64,000 nt of DNA, taken from contig CALCUM010000003.1 in the NCBI GenBank assembly GCA_937907245.1, positions 372,001 through 436,000 of the forward strand, given 5' to 3'. The notes beneath the pieces were generated by a model, which was given only the letters and a program-made list of their open reading frames with translations, was not told the origin of the DNA and ran no database searches. This document shows positions 55,330-63,257 of the stretch, piece after piece (the stretch's first letter is position 1; each line of letters opens with the position of its first letter). The stretch comes from an uncultured Rhodobiaceae bacterium. GTDB lineage: Bacteria > Pseudomonadota > Alphaproteobacteria > RS24. A program made the position numbers and the translations under genes.

Positions 55330-56289
55330 CTATTGTATCGGCGTGTCGGGCGTGATCTGAGTTTCGCGCATCAACCGCGCAATCTCGCCCTCGACATTTT
55401 CAATGTCCGAACGAAACTTCAGCAGAACATTCAGCGTATTGCGAATGAACTCGGCATCCAAAACGCTAATGTTCAAAAGCACAACCGTACGCGCCCAATC
55501 AATCGTCTCGCTGACGGCAGGTGGTTTTTTCAAATCCATCTGACGCACGGCTTGCACAAAATTAACAATATTATCGCGCAATTGCTGGTCCAGCTCCGGC
55601 ACACGGGCCTGCAAAATGGCGTTCTCGCGCGAGGCATCGGGAAACGGAATATACAAATGCAAACAACGACGCTTTAAAGCATCGCCAATTTCGCGCGTAT
55701 TGTTCGAGGTCAAAAACACCAAAGGGGCTTTCTTGGCTTTTACCGTGCCCAGCTCTGGAATAGAGATTTGATAATCGGATAGAATTTCCAGCAAGAAAGC
55801 CTCGAACTCATCATCTGATTTATCAATTTCATCAATCAACAAAACAGCGCCATTTTCATTTTGCAAAGCTTGCAGCAAAGGCCGTGTTTGCAAAAACTGC
55901 TCGGAGAAAAATACGTCTTCGAAATTATTCAGGCGGGCCATGCTTTCGTCCAAAGACGAAGTCCCTTCCATCAAATCCCCCAGTTTTTCTTTCAAAACTT
56001 GGGTGTAGAGCAATTGCTTGCCATATTGCCATTCATAGAGCGCCTTGCTCTCGTCCAGCCCCTCATAGCACTGTAGGCGTATCATATCGAGGCCGAGATA
56101 CTCGGCGGTCGCCTTGGCTAATTCGGTTTTACCCACACCTGGAGGGCCTTCGACCAAAAGCGGTTTTTCTAGCTTCTGGGCCAAAAAAAGCGCCGTCGCA
56201 ATTTGTTCATCACTGATATAGCCAAGCTTTTCATAGCCCGCCAAAATCGCTTCAATGGCGTCTTGCGCCTGGTTTTTCATCTCACTCAT
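55330..56289 (-). CDS. MoxR/CoxD-type AAA+ ATPase
   Basis: AAA+ chaperone of 319 residues. Seen: Walker A EGPPGVGKTELAKA, the MoxR-type LIRLQCYEGLD segment (as MIRLQCYEGLDESKALYEW), Walker B AVLLIDEIDKSDDEFEAFLLE, sensor 1 PLVFLTSNNTREIGDALKRR with arginine finger and the sensor 2 helix later. In operon with the CoxE-like VWA gene; the two probably form one remodelling machine. An alternative ATG lies three codons in. Confidence 0.9.
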   Translation of the reverse strand: MSEMKNQAQDAIEAILAGYEKLGYISDEQIATALFLAQKLEKPLLVEGPPGVGKTELAKATAEYLGLDMIRLQCYEGLDESKALYEWQYGKQLLYTQVLKEKLGDLMEGTSSLDESMARLNNFEDVFFSEQFLQTRPLLQALQNENGAVLLIDEIDKSDDEFEAFLLEILSDYQISIPELGTVKAKKAPLVFLTSNNTREIGDALKRRCLHLYIPFPDASRENAILQARVPELDQQLRDNIVNFVQAVRQMDLKKPPAVSETIDWARTVVLLNISVLDAEFIRNTLNVLLKFRSDIENVEGEIARLMRETQITPDTPIQ

Positions 56290-56330
56290 GGGCAGGAAGA
56301 TAACATAAAATCACGGCTTTACTAGCCTTT

Positions 56331-56380
56331 GCAGGGCTATGTAGAGCTATGTAGGGTTAAGCAGGGCTAAGCAGGGCTAT
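56331..56380. repeat. Five 10-bp tandem repeats just after the lytic transglycosylase stop codon
   Basis: Units GCAGGGCTAT, GTAGAGCTAT, GTAGGGTTAA, GCAGGGCTAA, GCAGGGCTAT in perfect 10-bp phase. On the minus strand each unit carries TAG or TAA, and since 10 is not a multiple of three the stops fall in all frames. Confidence 0.9.
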
Positions 56381-56384
56381 GCGA

Positions 56385-57572
56385 CTATTTTTCGCCTCGC
56401 AGCAGCCTCAAAATGCCAGGCGTCGCATAGCCATCCACAACAAGACCGCGAGATTTTTGGAAGTCCCGGACTGCGGCCGCGGTTTTGCTTCCCATCAGAC
56501 CATCCACGCCACCAACATCAAAGCCATGGGCCATTAGCGCGCTCTGCATCGCTGAAATCTCTTTGGGCAAAAGCGGCCGGTCTGCCATCGGCCATTTGGT
56601 TGTAAATGCCGCCTGCCCTGTAAATCGGTCGCTCAAATGCGCCACCGCCAGCGCATAGGCAGGCGCTGTATTATAGCGCAACAAAGCGCGGAAGTTTTTG
56701 GTCACCAAAAAAATGGGCCCACGCGCGCCCGTGGGCGCAAATAAAGAGATATCTCCCAGCCCATCCGAAATTTCGCGCGATGGCGCAGACACACCCCTAT
56801 CGCGCCAAAAAGCGGCTGGCTTGGGATGCTTGAGGCTAGCGACAGAGAAATCCATATCGACGGGCACTTGCACTTCAAAGCCCCATTCCAAACCGCGTCT
56901 CCAGCCCATGCGTTTGAGGTAATTGGCGCTGGAGGCTAGCGCATCTTTCGGCTCTGTCCATATATCGCGCACGCCGTCGCCCGTTCCATCGGCGGCATAG
57001 CCTTCATAGGTGGTGGGAATGAATTGCGTATGGCCCATAGCGCCGGCCCAACTGCCTTTAAAGTCGCTCAGCTCGACATCGCCAGACTGCAAAATTTTCA
57101 AAGCTGCGAGCAATTGCTGTCGGCCAAACTCGGCGCGCTTGCCCGTATAGCCCAAAGTGGCCAAGGCTTGCAGCACAGAATGGCTACCTTTATTGCCGCC
57201 ATAATTGGTCTCCACGCCCCAAATCGCGACTAATATTGTGCGCGGCACGCCGTATTTTTCTTCCAATTGCGCCAAGAAAGCTTCGCGTTCGGCCAATTGC
57301 GCGCGGCCCAAAGCAAGGCGCTCGGGGGTTATCATTTGCAGCAAATAGGCCCAAATGGGTTTTACAAATTCAGGCTGGCGAGCCGCCAAGCGCAAAACTT
57401 CCGGATCCGGCGTCAGCCCATCCAACACATTGACGTATTTTTCTGCGATGCCTTTTTTCTTGGCCTCAAGTTTAACCTCTTGGATGAAATGCGAAAACGT
57501 TTCATCTGCCGCCTGCAGCGGGCTGGCGCCCAATAGGGCCAAGACAAAAGAGAGGCAAATCATCGAGCGCAC
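56385..57572 (-). CDS. MltB-family lytic murein transglycosylase
   Basis: Periplasmic glycan-strand cleaving enzyme of about 395 residues. Signal peptide (MICLSFVLALLGASPLQAAD), SLT domain with the catalytic glutamate in IWGVETNYGGNKGS, AGAMGHTQFIPTTYEGYAADGTG and the LKRMGWRRGLEWG block, then a C-terminal peptidoglycan-binding domain (MQSALMAHGFDVGGVDGLMG). The start is taken as GTG 7 nt after AAGGAG (57572); an in-frame ATG 24 nt upstream has no ribosome-binding site. Divergent from galU. Confidence 0.9.
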   Translation of the reverse strand: MRSMICLSFVLALLGASPLQAADETFSHFIQEVKLEAKKKGIAEKYVNVLDGLTPDPEVLRLAARQPEFVKPIWAYLLQMITPERLALGRAQLAEREAFLAQLEEKYGVPRTILVAIWGVETNYGGNKGSHSVLQALATLGYTGKRAEFGRQQLLAALKILQSGDVELSDFKGSWAGAMGHTQFIPTTYEGYAADGTGDGVRDIWTEPKDALASSANYLKRMGWRRGLEWGFEVQVPVDMDFSVASLKHPKPAAFWRDRGVSAPSREISDGLGDISLFAPTGARGPIFLVTKNFRALLRYNTAPAYALAVAHLSDRFTGQAAFTTKWPMADRPLLPKEISAMQSALMAHGFDVGGVDGLMGSKTAAAVRDFQKSRGLVVDGYATPGILRLLRGEK

Positions 57573-57623
57573 ATTAAATCTCCTTGCAATAAGCATTGGT
57601 TTATCCTGGGCTGTGGAGCAAAC

Positions 57624-57656
57624 TTGAACGGACGCAGAATTAGCCTAAACTATAGC
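57624..57656 (+). promoter_or_regulatory. Candidate promoter of galU
   Basis: TTGAAC (57624-57629) is followed 16 nt later by TAAACT and then TATAGC in the divergent gap upstream of galU; weak match, by eye only. Confidence 0.3.
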
Positions 57657-57714
57657 CGATTCATACCATCACAAGCAGGCTATCTAAGCCCCATAAGGAT
57701 AAACCGAGACGCCC

Positions 57715-58605
57715 ATGACTGCTAAAATAAACACCGTCGTATTTCCCGTGGCTGGCCTCGGCACCCGCTTTTTGCCAGCCACCAAGGCTGTGCCAAAAGA
57801 AATGCTTCCCGTCGTCGATAAACCGCTCATTCAATGGGCGGTAGAAGAAGCCGCAGCGGCTGGCTGCACGCGGTTTGTTTTTGTTACAGCCCCCGAGAAG
57901 GGCGCGATTATGAAACATTTTTCGCCTGCGCCCCATTATTCCGACACATTGAAGGCGCGTGGCAAAACGCAAGAGCTAGAGCTTTTAAAAGCTGGCCTGC
58001 CCGAAAATGCAGAGCTGATTGAAGTCCACCAAGACCAACCCTTAGGCTTAGGGCATGCCATCTGGTGCGCCCGAGAGGCCGTAGGCCAAGCGCCTTTCGC
58101 GGTTATTCTGCCAGACGATATGGTGCAGCATAGCGTCGGATGTCTGTCGCAAATGGTGTCTGCGCACGCCCGCCTTGGTGGCAATCTTGTGGCCGTAGAA
58201 AATGTCCCCGCCGACCAGACCCACCGTTATGGCGTGCTAGACCCCGCTGGCGAGGCTGATGGTTTAATTGAAATTAAGGCACTGATAGAAAAGCCTGCCC
58301 CGGCCGAAGCGCCCTCGACACTAGCGATTATTGGCCGCTATATTTTCGATTCCGAGATTATGAACACGCTCTCGCGCGCGATTGCGGCAGAGGAAACAGG
58401 CGCAGGCGGAGAATTTCAAATCACCGATGCGATGAGCCAGTTAATCGGTCAAGTGCCCTTGCATGGGCTGCGCTTTCAAGGCACGCGCTATGACTGTGGA
58501 AATAGAGACGGGTTTTTAGAAGCCAATGTTGCTTTCTCGCTGGCCCAAGCCCAAGAAAGTGGCAATAAAAGTTTGCAATCCAAGCTGCGCCGTCTACTTG
58601 ATTAG
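57715..58605 (+). CDS. galU: UTP-glucose-1-phosphate uridylyltransferase
   Basis: Makes UDP-glucose from UTP and glucose-1-phosphate. The 296-residue protein has FPVAGLGTRFLPATKAVPKE, MLPVVDKPLIQWAVEEA, LGHAIWCAREAVG, ILPDDMV with the metal Asp, IIGRYIFDSEI and GTRYDCGNRDGFLEA. UDP-glucose from here is the substrate for ugd in the polysaccharide locus. The kdsD gene follows after 41 nt. Confidence 0.95.
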   Translation: MTAKINTVVFPVAGLGTRFLPATKAVPKEMLPVVDKPLIQWAVEEAAAAGCTRFVFVTAPEKGAIMKHFSPAPHYSDTLKARGKTQELELLKAGLPENAELIEVHQDQPLGLGHAIWCAREAVGQAPFAVILPDDMVQHSVGCLSQMVSAHARLGGNLVAVENVPADQTHRYGVLDPAGEADGLIEIKALIEKPAPAEAPSTLAIIGRYIFDSEIMNTLSRAIAAEETGAGGEFQITDAMSQLIGQVPLHGLRFQGTRYDCGNRDGFLEANVAFSLAQAQESGNKSLQSKLRRLLD

Positions 58606-58646
58606 ATAGTGGTTTCAGGCATAATGCCTTCCACACAGGAGTTTCC

Positions 58647-59603
58647 ATGCCCACCGATGCCCTTAAGTCTGCCCAAAACACACTCGCCGCGGAGGCCGAA
58701 GGGCTTACCCTTTTATCGAAATCCTTAGGCGATGACTTTGTGGCTGCGGTCGAGCTTTTGGCTGGCGCGAAGGGTCGTGTGATTGTTTCTGGCATGGGCA
58801 AAAGCGGCCATATTGCCAATAAAATTACGGCCACTATGGCCTCTACGGGCACGCCCGCACAATTCGTCCATCCAGCCGAAGCCAGCCATGGCGACCTTGG
58901 CATGATTACCCAAGACGATGTGGTGCTAGGCCTTTCTTGGTCAGGCGGCACGCAAGAGCTATCGGGCCTCTTGCATTACACCAAACGCTTCAACATTCCG
59001 CTCATTGCCATTACCTCCAACAAACAGAGCTCGCTTGGCTTGAGTGCCAATATTTGCCTTGAGCTACCCAAAGCCAAAGAAGCCTGTCCCAATGGCTTGG
59101 CGCCCACCACTTCCACCACTATGCAGCTTGCCTTAGGCGATGCGCTGGCGGTGGCCTTGCTGGAAAGGCGCGACTTTTCAGCCTCCGATTTTAAAAACTT
59201 TCACCCGGGCGGCAAATTGGGCGCGAGCCTCAGCCGCGTGCACGATGTGATGCACAAAGCCCCTGACTTGCCGCTGGTTGCGGCAGATTTAAAAATGGAC
59301 GAAGCCCTCGTGGTAATGACCGAGAAAGGCTTTGGCTGCCTCGGCGTCATCACCTCCAATGGCGATTTGTCCGGCATTATTACAGATGGCGATTTGCGTC
59401 GCCACATGAGCCCAGATTTACTGAGCCAAACCGTCAGCGATATTATGACCGCCGACCCGCAAACCATCACCGGGCGAGAGATGACGGCAGAGGCTTTGAA
59501 CTTGATGCAAGAACGCAAAATACAATGTTTATTTGTCTGTGACGACAAGCAGCCCATCGGGCTTATTCGCGTCCTAGATTTACTTCGTATCGGCACAGCA
59601 TAA
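58647..59603 (+). CDS. kdsD: Arabinose-5-phosphate isomerase
   Basis: KpsF/GutQ-family protein of 318 residues turning ribulose-5-phosphate into arabinose-5-phosphate, the first step to Kdo of LPS or capsule. SIS domain: GRVIVSGMGKSGHIANKI, GLSWSGGTQELSGLL, CPNGLAPTTSTTMQLALGDALA. Two C-terminal CBS domains are present (VMHKAPDLPLV, IITDGDLRRHM, IMTADPQTITG). The family motif FHPGGKLG precedes them. CAGGAG lies upstream of the ATG. Confidence 0.93.
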   Translation: MPTDALKSAQNTLAAEAEGLTLLSKSLGDDFVAAVELLAGAKGRVIVSGMGKSGHIANKITATMASTGTPAQFVHPAEASHGDLGMITQDDVVLGLSWSGGTQELSGLLHYTKRFNIPLIAITSNKQSSLGLSANICLELPKAKEACPNGLAPTTSTTMQLALGDALAVALLERRDFSASDFKNFHPGGKLGASLSRVHDVMHKAPDLPLVAADLKMDEALVVMTEKGFGCLGVITSNGDLSGIITDGDLRRHMSPDLLSQTVSDIMTADPQTITGREMTAEALNLMQERKIQCLFVCDDKQPIGLIRVLDLLRIGTA

Positions 59604-59632
59604 GCCGCTAAACTATATAAGGAGCCACTACC

Positions 59633-61732
59633 ATGCGAATGAAAGCCATGAAAATAAGTTTGAAAACCACTTTATTAGCGGCGGTTGTAAGCGGAGCTTA
59701 TTTGCCTGCACAGGCGCAAAACGAAGGCGTCGACGAAGTTGTTGTCACCACCACACGGGCGCCTAGTTTGCGGTTAGATAATCCGGGCAATATCGCCACG
59801 CTAGACCCATCCGAAAGCATCTCGTTATTTCCTGTTGAATTGCTCAACACCGCGCCCGGCGTTCACATTCACCGCGGCAGCGGCCAAGAGCATCTCACCG
59901 CCATTCGCTCCCCCGTCTTGGTAGGCGGCGCGGGCGCAGGCTCGTTTCTCTACCTTGAAGACGGCATCCCCATGCGCGCGCCTGGCTTTGCCAATGTAAA
60001 CGCGCTCATGGATGCGCATCCGCAAAATAATGGCAGCGTCGAAATTGTGCGCGGGCCCGGCTCGGCGCTTTATGGCTCGAACGCTGTGCACGGTCTGATT
60101 AACTTCATCGCCGCTCCACTTGACGATGCCGCACAATCTGTAGATGTCGCGGCTGGCTCCTATGGCCGCCACGCGCTGGGCCTGATGTCGTCGCAAACCC
60201 ATGAAGGCTTCACCTCGCGCATCACCCTAGACCTCAACGGCGAGGAAGACGGCTATCGCGATGAACAAAGTTTTGGCCAGCAAAAAGCCCGCGTCGAAAG
60301 CGAATGGAAAAAAGCCGACACTGAGTATCGTTTCTCACTATCGGCTATGAACCTCAATCAGGAAACCGCTGGCTACGTGAAAACCGAAGATTGCGGAGAC
60401 GGCACAATTGAAGCTTACGACGTTGAAGCTTGCGCTAAATCCAATCCAAATCCCGAGGCTTATCGGGACGCCGAAGCTTATCGGTCTTACTTGCGCATGA
60501 CCCGCAAGCTAGACGATGGGGCAACGCTAACGCTGACGCCCTATGCACGCAGCAATGATATGACTTTCATCATGCATTTTCTGCCGACCAATCCGATTGA
60601 AGAAAACAGCCATACAAGCGTTGGCCTGCAAACGGCTTATGCTCGTTCCACCGCTGGCGTGGACTACGTCGCTGGCATTGATGTCGAACTTACGCAAGGT
60701 GAGTTGAGTGAAGTGCAAACTGAGGGTGCTGACCAGTACAATAACTATTTACCTGGCACGCACTATGACTTTGAAGTCGACGCGCAAGTTATTGCTCCCT
60801 ATGTCCACGCCGTCTGGGCGTTGAGCGACCGCACTCAGCTGACCACAGGCGTGAGAGTTGAATTGACAGAATATGACTACACCGACAATACGAGTGGCGG
60901 TCTTTCTGGAAAATTATTTCGTCCTGTTTCACAAACCAATGACTTCACAGACGTGTCTCCTAAAATTGGTCTAGTACATCAACTGGCAGACAATCGCCGT
61001 GTATTTGCTAACTTGGCGCGCGCCGCACGGGCGCCACAAGTGACAGACCTCTATCGTCTACGCGACGATGACAAGGCAGGCGTAGCAATTAATCCAGACC
61101 CCAATGACTTGGACAGTGAAACGCTAGACAGCTTAGAGATTGGATACCGCGCTATTTATCCGTCGGCATCATATGAGTTAACCGCGTTTACCATGCAGAA
61201 AGACAATTATCATTTCCGCGATGGAGACGACCGCTATGAAACCGACGGACAAACTAAACACGTCGGCATTGAGTTAAGGCTCAACTGGTTACTAGCCAAT
61301 AATCTAGAACTCGACTCAAGCCTAACGTATGCAAAACACGAATACGCCTTTGACCGCGAAGTGGGTCTCGTGGCATTTGGCTCAAATGAAGCCGAAACCA
61401 TCACCGACGGCAATACCATTGACGGCGCGCCTGAAACTTTGGGCAACACCAAGCTGACCTATACCGCCAACGCGCGTATCGATGCGTCGCTGACTTGGGA
61501 GCATGTCGGTGAGTATTTTATGGATGCCTCCAACTCAGCCGAGTATGAGGGCCATGACATCTTCGGGCTTGGCGTCGATTACATGTTATCTGGCGATAGC
61601 GCGGTAAGCCTTCGCGTCGATAATCTATTCGACGAAGGCTACGCTAAACGCGCCGACAAATGGTTCGGAGACAATCGTTATTTCCCGGGCGAAGGCCGCC
61701 GTTTGATGCTGCGCTTCACCCGCGATTACTAA
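59633..61732 (+). CDS. TonB-dependent outer-membrane receptor
   Basis: 699 residues: signal peptide (SLKTTLLAAVVSGAYLPAQAQ), TonB box-like VDEVVVTTTR, plug domain (LLNTAPGVHIHRGSG, LYLEDGIPMRAPGF, VEIVRGPGSALYGSNAVHGLINF) and a 22-strand-type barrel ending YFPGEGRRLMLRFTRDY with an aromatic terminal residue. Ligand unknown (siderophore, heme, cobalamin or other); a FecE/HmuV-type ATPase gene is 1.5 kb away, which is suggestive only. GGAG lies about 9 nt before the ATG. Confidence 0.88.
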   Translation: MRMKAMKISLKTTLLAAVVSGAYLPAQAQNEGVDEVVVTTTRAPSLRLDNPGNIATLDPSESISLFPVELLNTAPGVHIHRGSGQEHLTAIRSPVLVGGAGAGSFLYLEDGIPMRAPGFANVNALMDAHPQNNGSVEIVRGPGSALYGSNAVHGLINFIAAPLDDAAQSVDVAAGSYGRHALGLMSSQTHEGFTSRITLDLNGEEDGYRDEQSFGQQKARVESEWKKADTEYRFSLSAMNLNQETAGYVKTEDCGDGTIEAYDVEACAKSNPNPEAYRDAEAYRSYLRMTRKLDDGATLTLTPYARSNDMTFIMHFLPTNPIEENSHTSVGLQTAYARSTAGVDYVAGIDVELTQGELSEVQTEGADQYNNYLPGTHYDFEVDAQVIAPYVHAVWALSDRTQLTTGVRVELTEYDYTDNTSGGLSGKLFRPVSQTNDFTDVSPKIGLVHQLADNRRVFANLARAARAPQVTDLYRLRDDDKAGVAINPDPNDLDSETLDSLEIGYRAIYPSASYELTAFTMQKDNYHFRDGDDRYETDGQTKHVGIELRLNWLLANNLELDSSLTYAKHEYAFDREVGLVAFGSNEAETITDGNTIDGAPETLGNTKLTYTANARIDASLTWEHVGEYFMDASNSAEYEGHDIFGLGVDYMLSGDSAVSLRVDNLFDEGYAKRADKWFGDNRYFPGEGRRLMLRFTRDY

Positions 61733-61735
61733 TCG

Positions 61736-62383
61736 CTAGCTAGGAATACCAAGGGGGCAGGCCACGCCTGTCCCGCCCATTCCGCAATAGCCATTGGGGT
61801 TTTTGCCCAAATATTGCTGATGGTAATCTTCCGCATAGTAAAACACCGGTGCATCAATAATCTCTGTCGTTATGGCGCCATAGCCCGCTTGAGAGAGACC
61901 CGTTTGAAACCGATCGCGGCTGGCTTCCACGGCCTGTTTTTGCGCCGCCGAAACGCAATAAACGCCGGAGCGATATTGCGTGCCCACATCATTGCCTTGG
62001 CGCATGCCTTGGGTCGGGTCATGGTTTTCCCAGAACACTTGCAAAATACCGTCGAGCGAAATTTGGGCTGGGTCGAACACCACTTGCACCACTTCATTAT
62101 GTCCAGTTTGGCCACTGCACACTTCTTCATAGCTTGGGTTGGGCGTAAAGCCGCCAGCATAGCCTACTTGCGTGGAGTAAACGCCGGTCGCATTCCAGAA
62201 CTTGCGTTCCGCGCCCCAAAAGCAGCCCATGCCTACGATGATGGTTTCCATGCCCTCGGGCCACGGTGCCACCATTGGGCTACCCAAAATAAAATGCTTT
62301 TCTGGCACTGGCAGCGCCATATCGCGCCCTGGCAAACTTTGCGCGGCGTCAATCATTTCGGTTTTCTTTCCAAGTCCAAACAT
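61736..62383 (-). CDS. msrA: Peptide-methionine (S)-S-oxide reductase
   Basis: 215 residues. The active-site [13 protein letters not shown] contains the nucleophilic cysteine, followed by [56 protein letters not shown] and a [15 protein letters not shown] tail with resolving-type cysteines. Repairs oxidised methionine. GAAGGAGA precedes the ATG, and directly upstream of that lies a set of 16-bp repeats. Confidence 0.95.
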   Translation of the reverse strand: MFGLGKKTEMIDAAQSLPGRDMALPVPEKHFILGSPMVAPWPEGMETIIVGMGCFWGAERKFWNATGVYSTQVGYAGGFTPNPSYEEVCSGQTGHNEVVQVVFDPAQISLDGILQVFWENHDPTQGMRQGNDVGTQYRSGVYCVSAAQKQAVEASRDRFQTGLSQAGYGAITTEIIDAPVFYYAEDYHQQYLGKNPNGYCGMGGTGVACPLGIPS

Positions 62384-62398
62384 CGCTTTCTCCTTCGG

Positions 62399-62470
62399 TT
62401 AAGCCGGGCGGCGGTTAAGCCGGGCGGCGGTTAAGCCATTCGGCGGTTAAGCGGGGCGGCGGTTAAGCGG
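62399..62470. repeat. 16-bp tandem repeats (four and a half copies) between msrA and the MlaF-like gene
   Basis: Consensus TTAAGCCGGGCGGCGG: copies 1-2 identical, copies 3-4 with 2-3 changes, and a partial copy inside the 3' end of the ATPase gene that includes its own TAA. Each copy reads TTAA, so on the minus strand a TAA recurs every 16 bp in changing frame. Confidence 0.95.
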
Positions 62471-63224
62471 CAGCTGTCAGTGTTGAAATAGGGCCATCGC
62501 GGCTGCCGGCCAGTAATTGGCGCAACCAAGCATTGTCATCGGTCTCCGCCGCTTTGGCCGAGCCATGCCAACGCAATTCGCCTTCATGCATCACCCCAAT
62601 TTCATCATAGGCCTCGGTAAGGCCAACCATATTGCTGGTCACAGAAATAACACAAGCGCCACTCTCGCGCGCCAAAGCGCTAATCATATCATCCACCCGC
62701 GCCGACAAAATAGGGTCGAGACCCGCCGTTGGATTATCTAGCAGCAAAATATCTGGCTTGGTGGCAATGGCGCGAGCAAAGCCCACGCGCTTTTGCATGC
62801 CGCCCGATAAATCGGCCGGAAATAAATCAGCATTGGCAGTCGGCAGACCCACGCGGGGCAATAGGGCTTCCGCTTCGGCGCGTGCCTCGTCGCGCGCCAT
62901 ACCATTGGCAATCAAGCGAAAGGCGATGTTTTCCCATACCGGCAAACTGTCAAACAAAGCGTTTTGTTGAAACAACATCCCCACCCGATCGTTCAAACTC
63001 GCGGCGCGCTCATCTGAAATACCCACGGTTTCCCCATCGATGGAAATTGTGCCGCCATCCGTGCCATAAAGCCCGACGAGGCATTTCAGCAAAACCGATT
63101 TGCCTGCCGCGGTTGGCCCAATCAGGGCTAACGAGCGACCCGCTTCAAGCGATAAGCTAACGCCGTTCAAGGCTTTGAGGGAGCCAAAACTCTTACTGAC
63201 CTTGTCAATTTGGATGCGGCTCAT
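62463..63224 (-). CDS. MlaF-like ABC transporter ATP-binding protein with altered catalytic residues
   Basis: 253-residue ABC ATPase most like MlaF/Ttg2A of the lipid-trafficking Mla group. Seen: Walker A GPTAAGKSVLLK, Q-loop MLFQQNALFDSLPVWENIAF (typical Mla), signature LSGGMQKRVGFARA. Walker B reads LLLDNPTAGLDP, with Asn replacing the catalytic Glu, and the H-loop reads VTSNM where VTHDM is usual, so the switch His is missing. No MlaE permease or MlaD is adjacent. The ATG with AAGGAAA upstream (63224) is used. Lies between a FecE/HmuV-type ATPase and msrA. Confidence 0.75.
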   Translation of the reverse strand: MSRIQIDKVSKSFGSLKALNGVSLSLEAGRSLALIGPTAAGKSVLLKCLVGLYGTDGGTISIDGETVGISDERAASLNDRVGMLFQQNALFDSLPVWENIAFRLIANGMARDEARAEAEALLPRVGLPTANADLFPADLSGGMQKRVGFARAIATKPDILLLDNPTAGLDPILSARVDDMISALARESGACVISVTSNMVGLTEAYDEIGVMHEGELRWHGSAKAAETDDNAWLRQLLAGSRDGPISTLTAAA

Positions 63225-63257
63225 AGGGTTTCCTTTTCGCGAATTAGGGCGATACAC

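Noticed and set aside
59604-59632. Possible cobalamin riboswitch ahead of the TonB-dependent receptor
   Set aside because: Only 29 nt separate it from kdsD, too short for a riboswitch.
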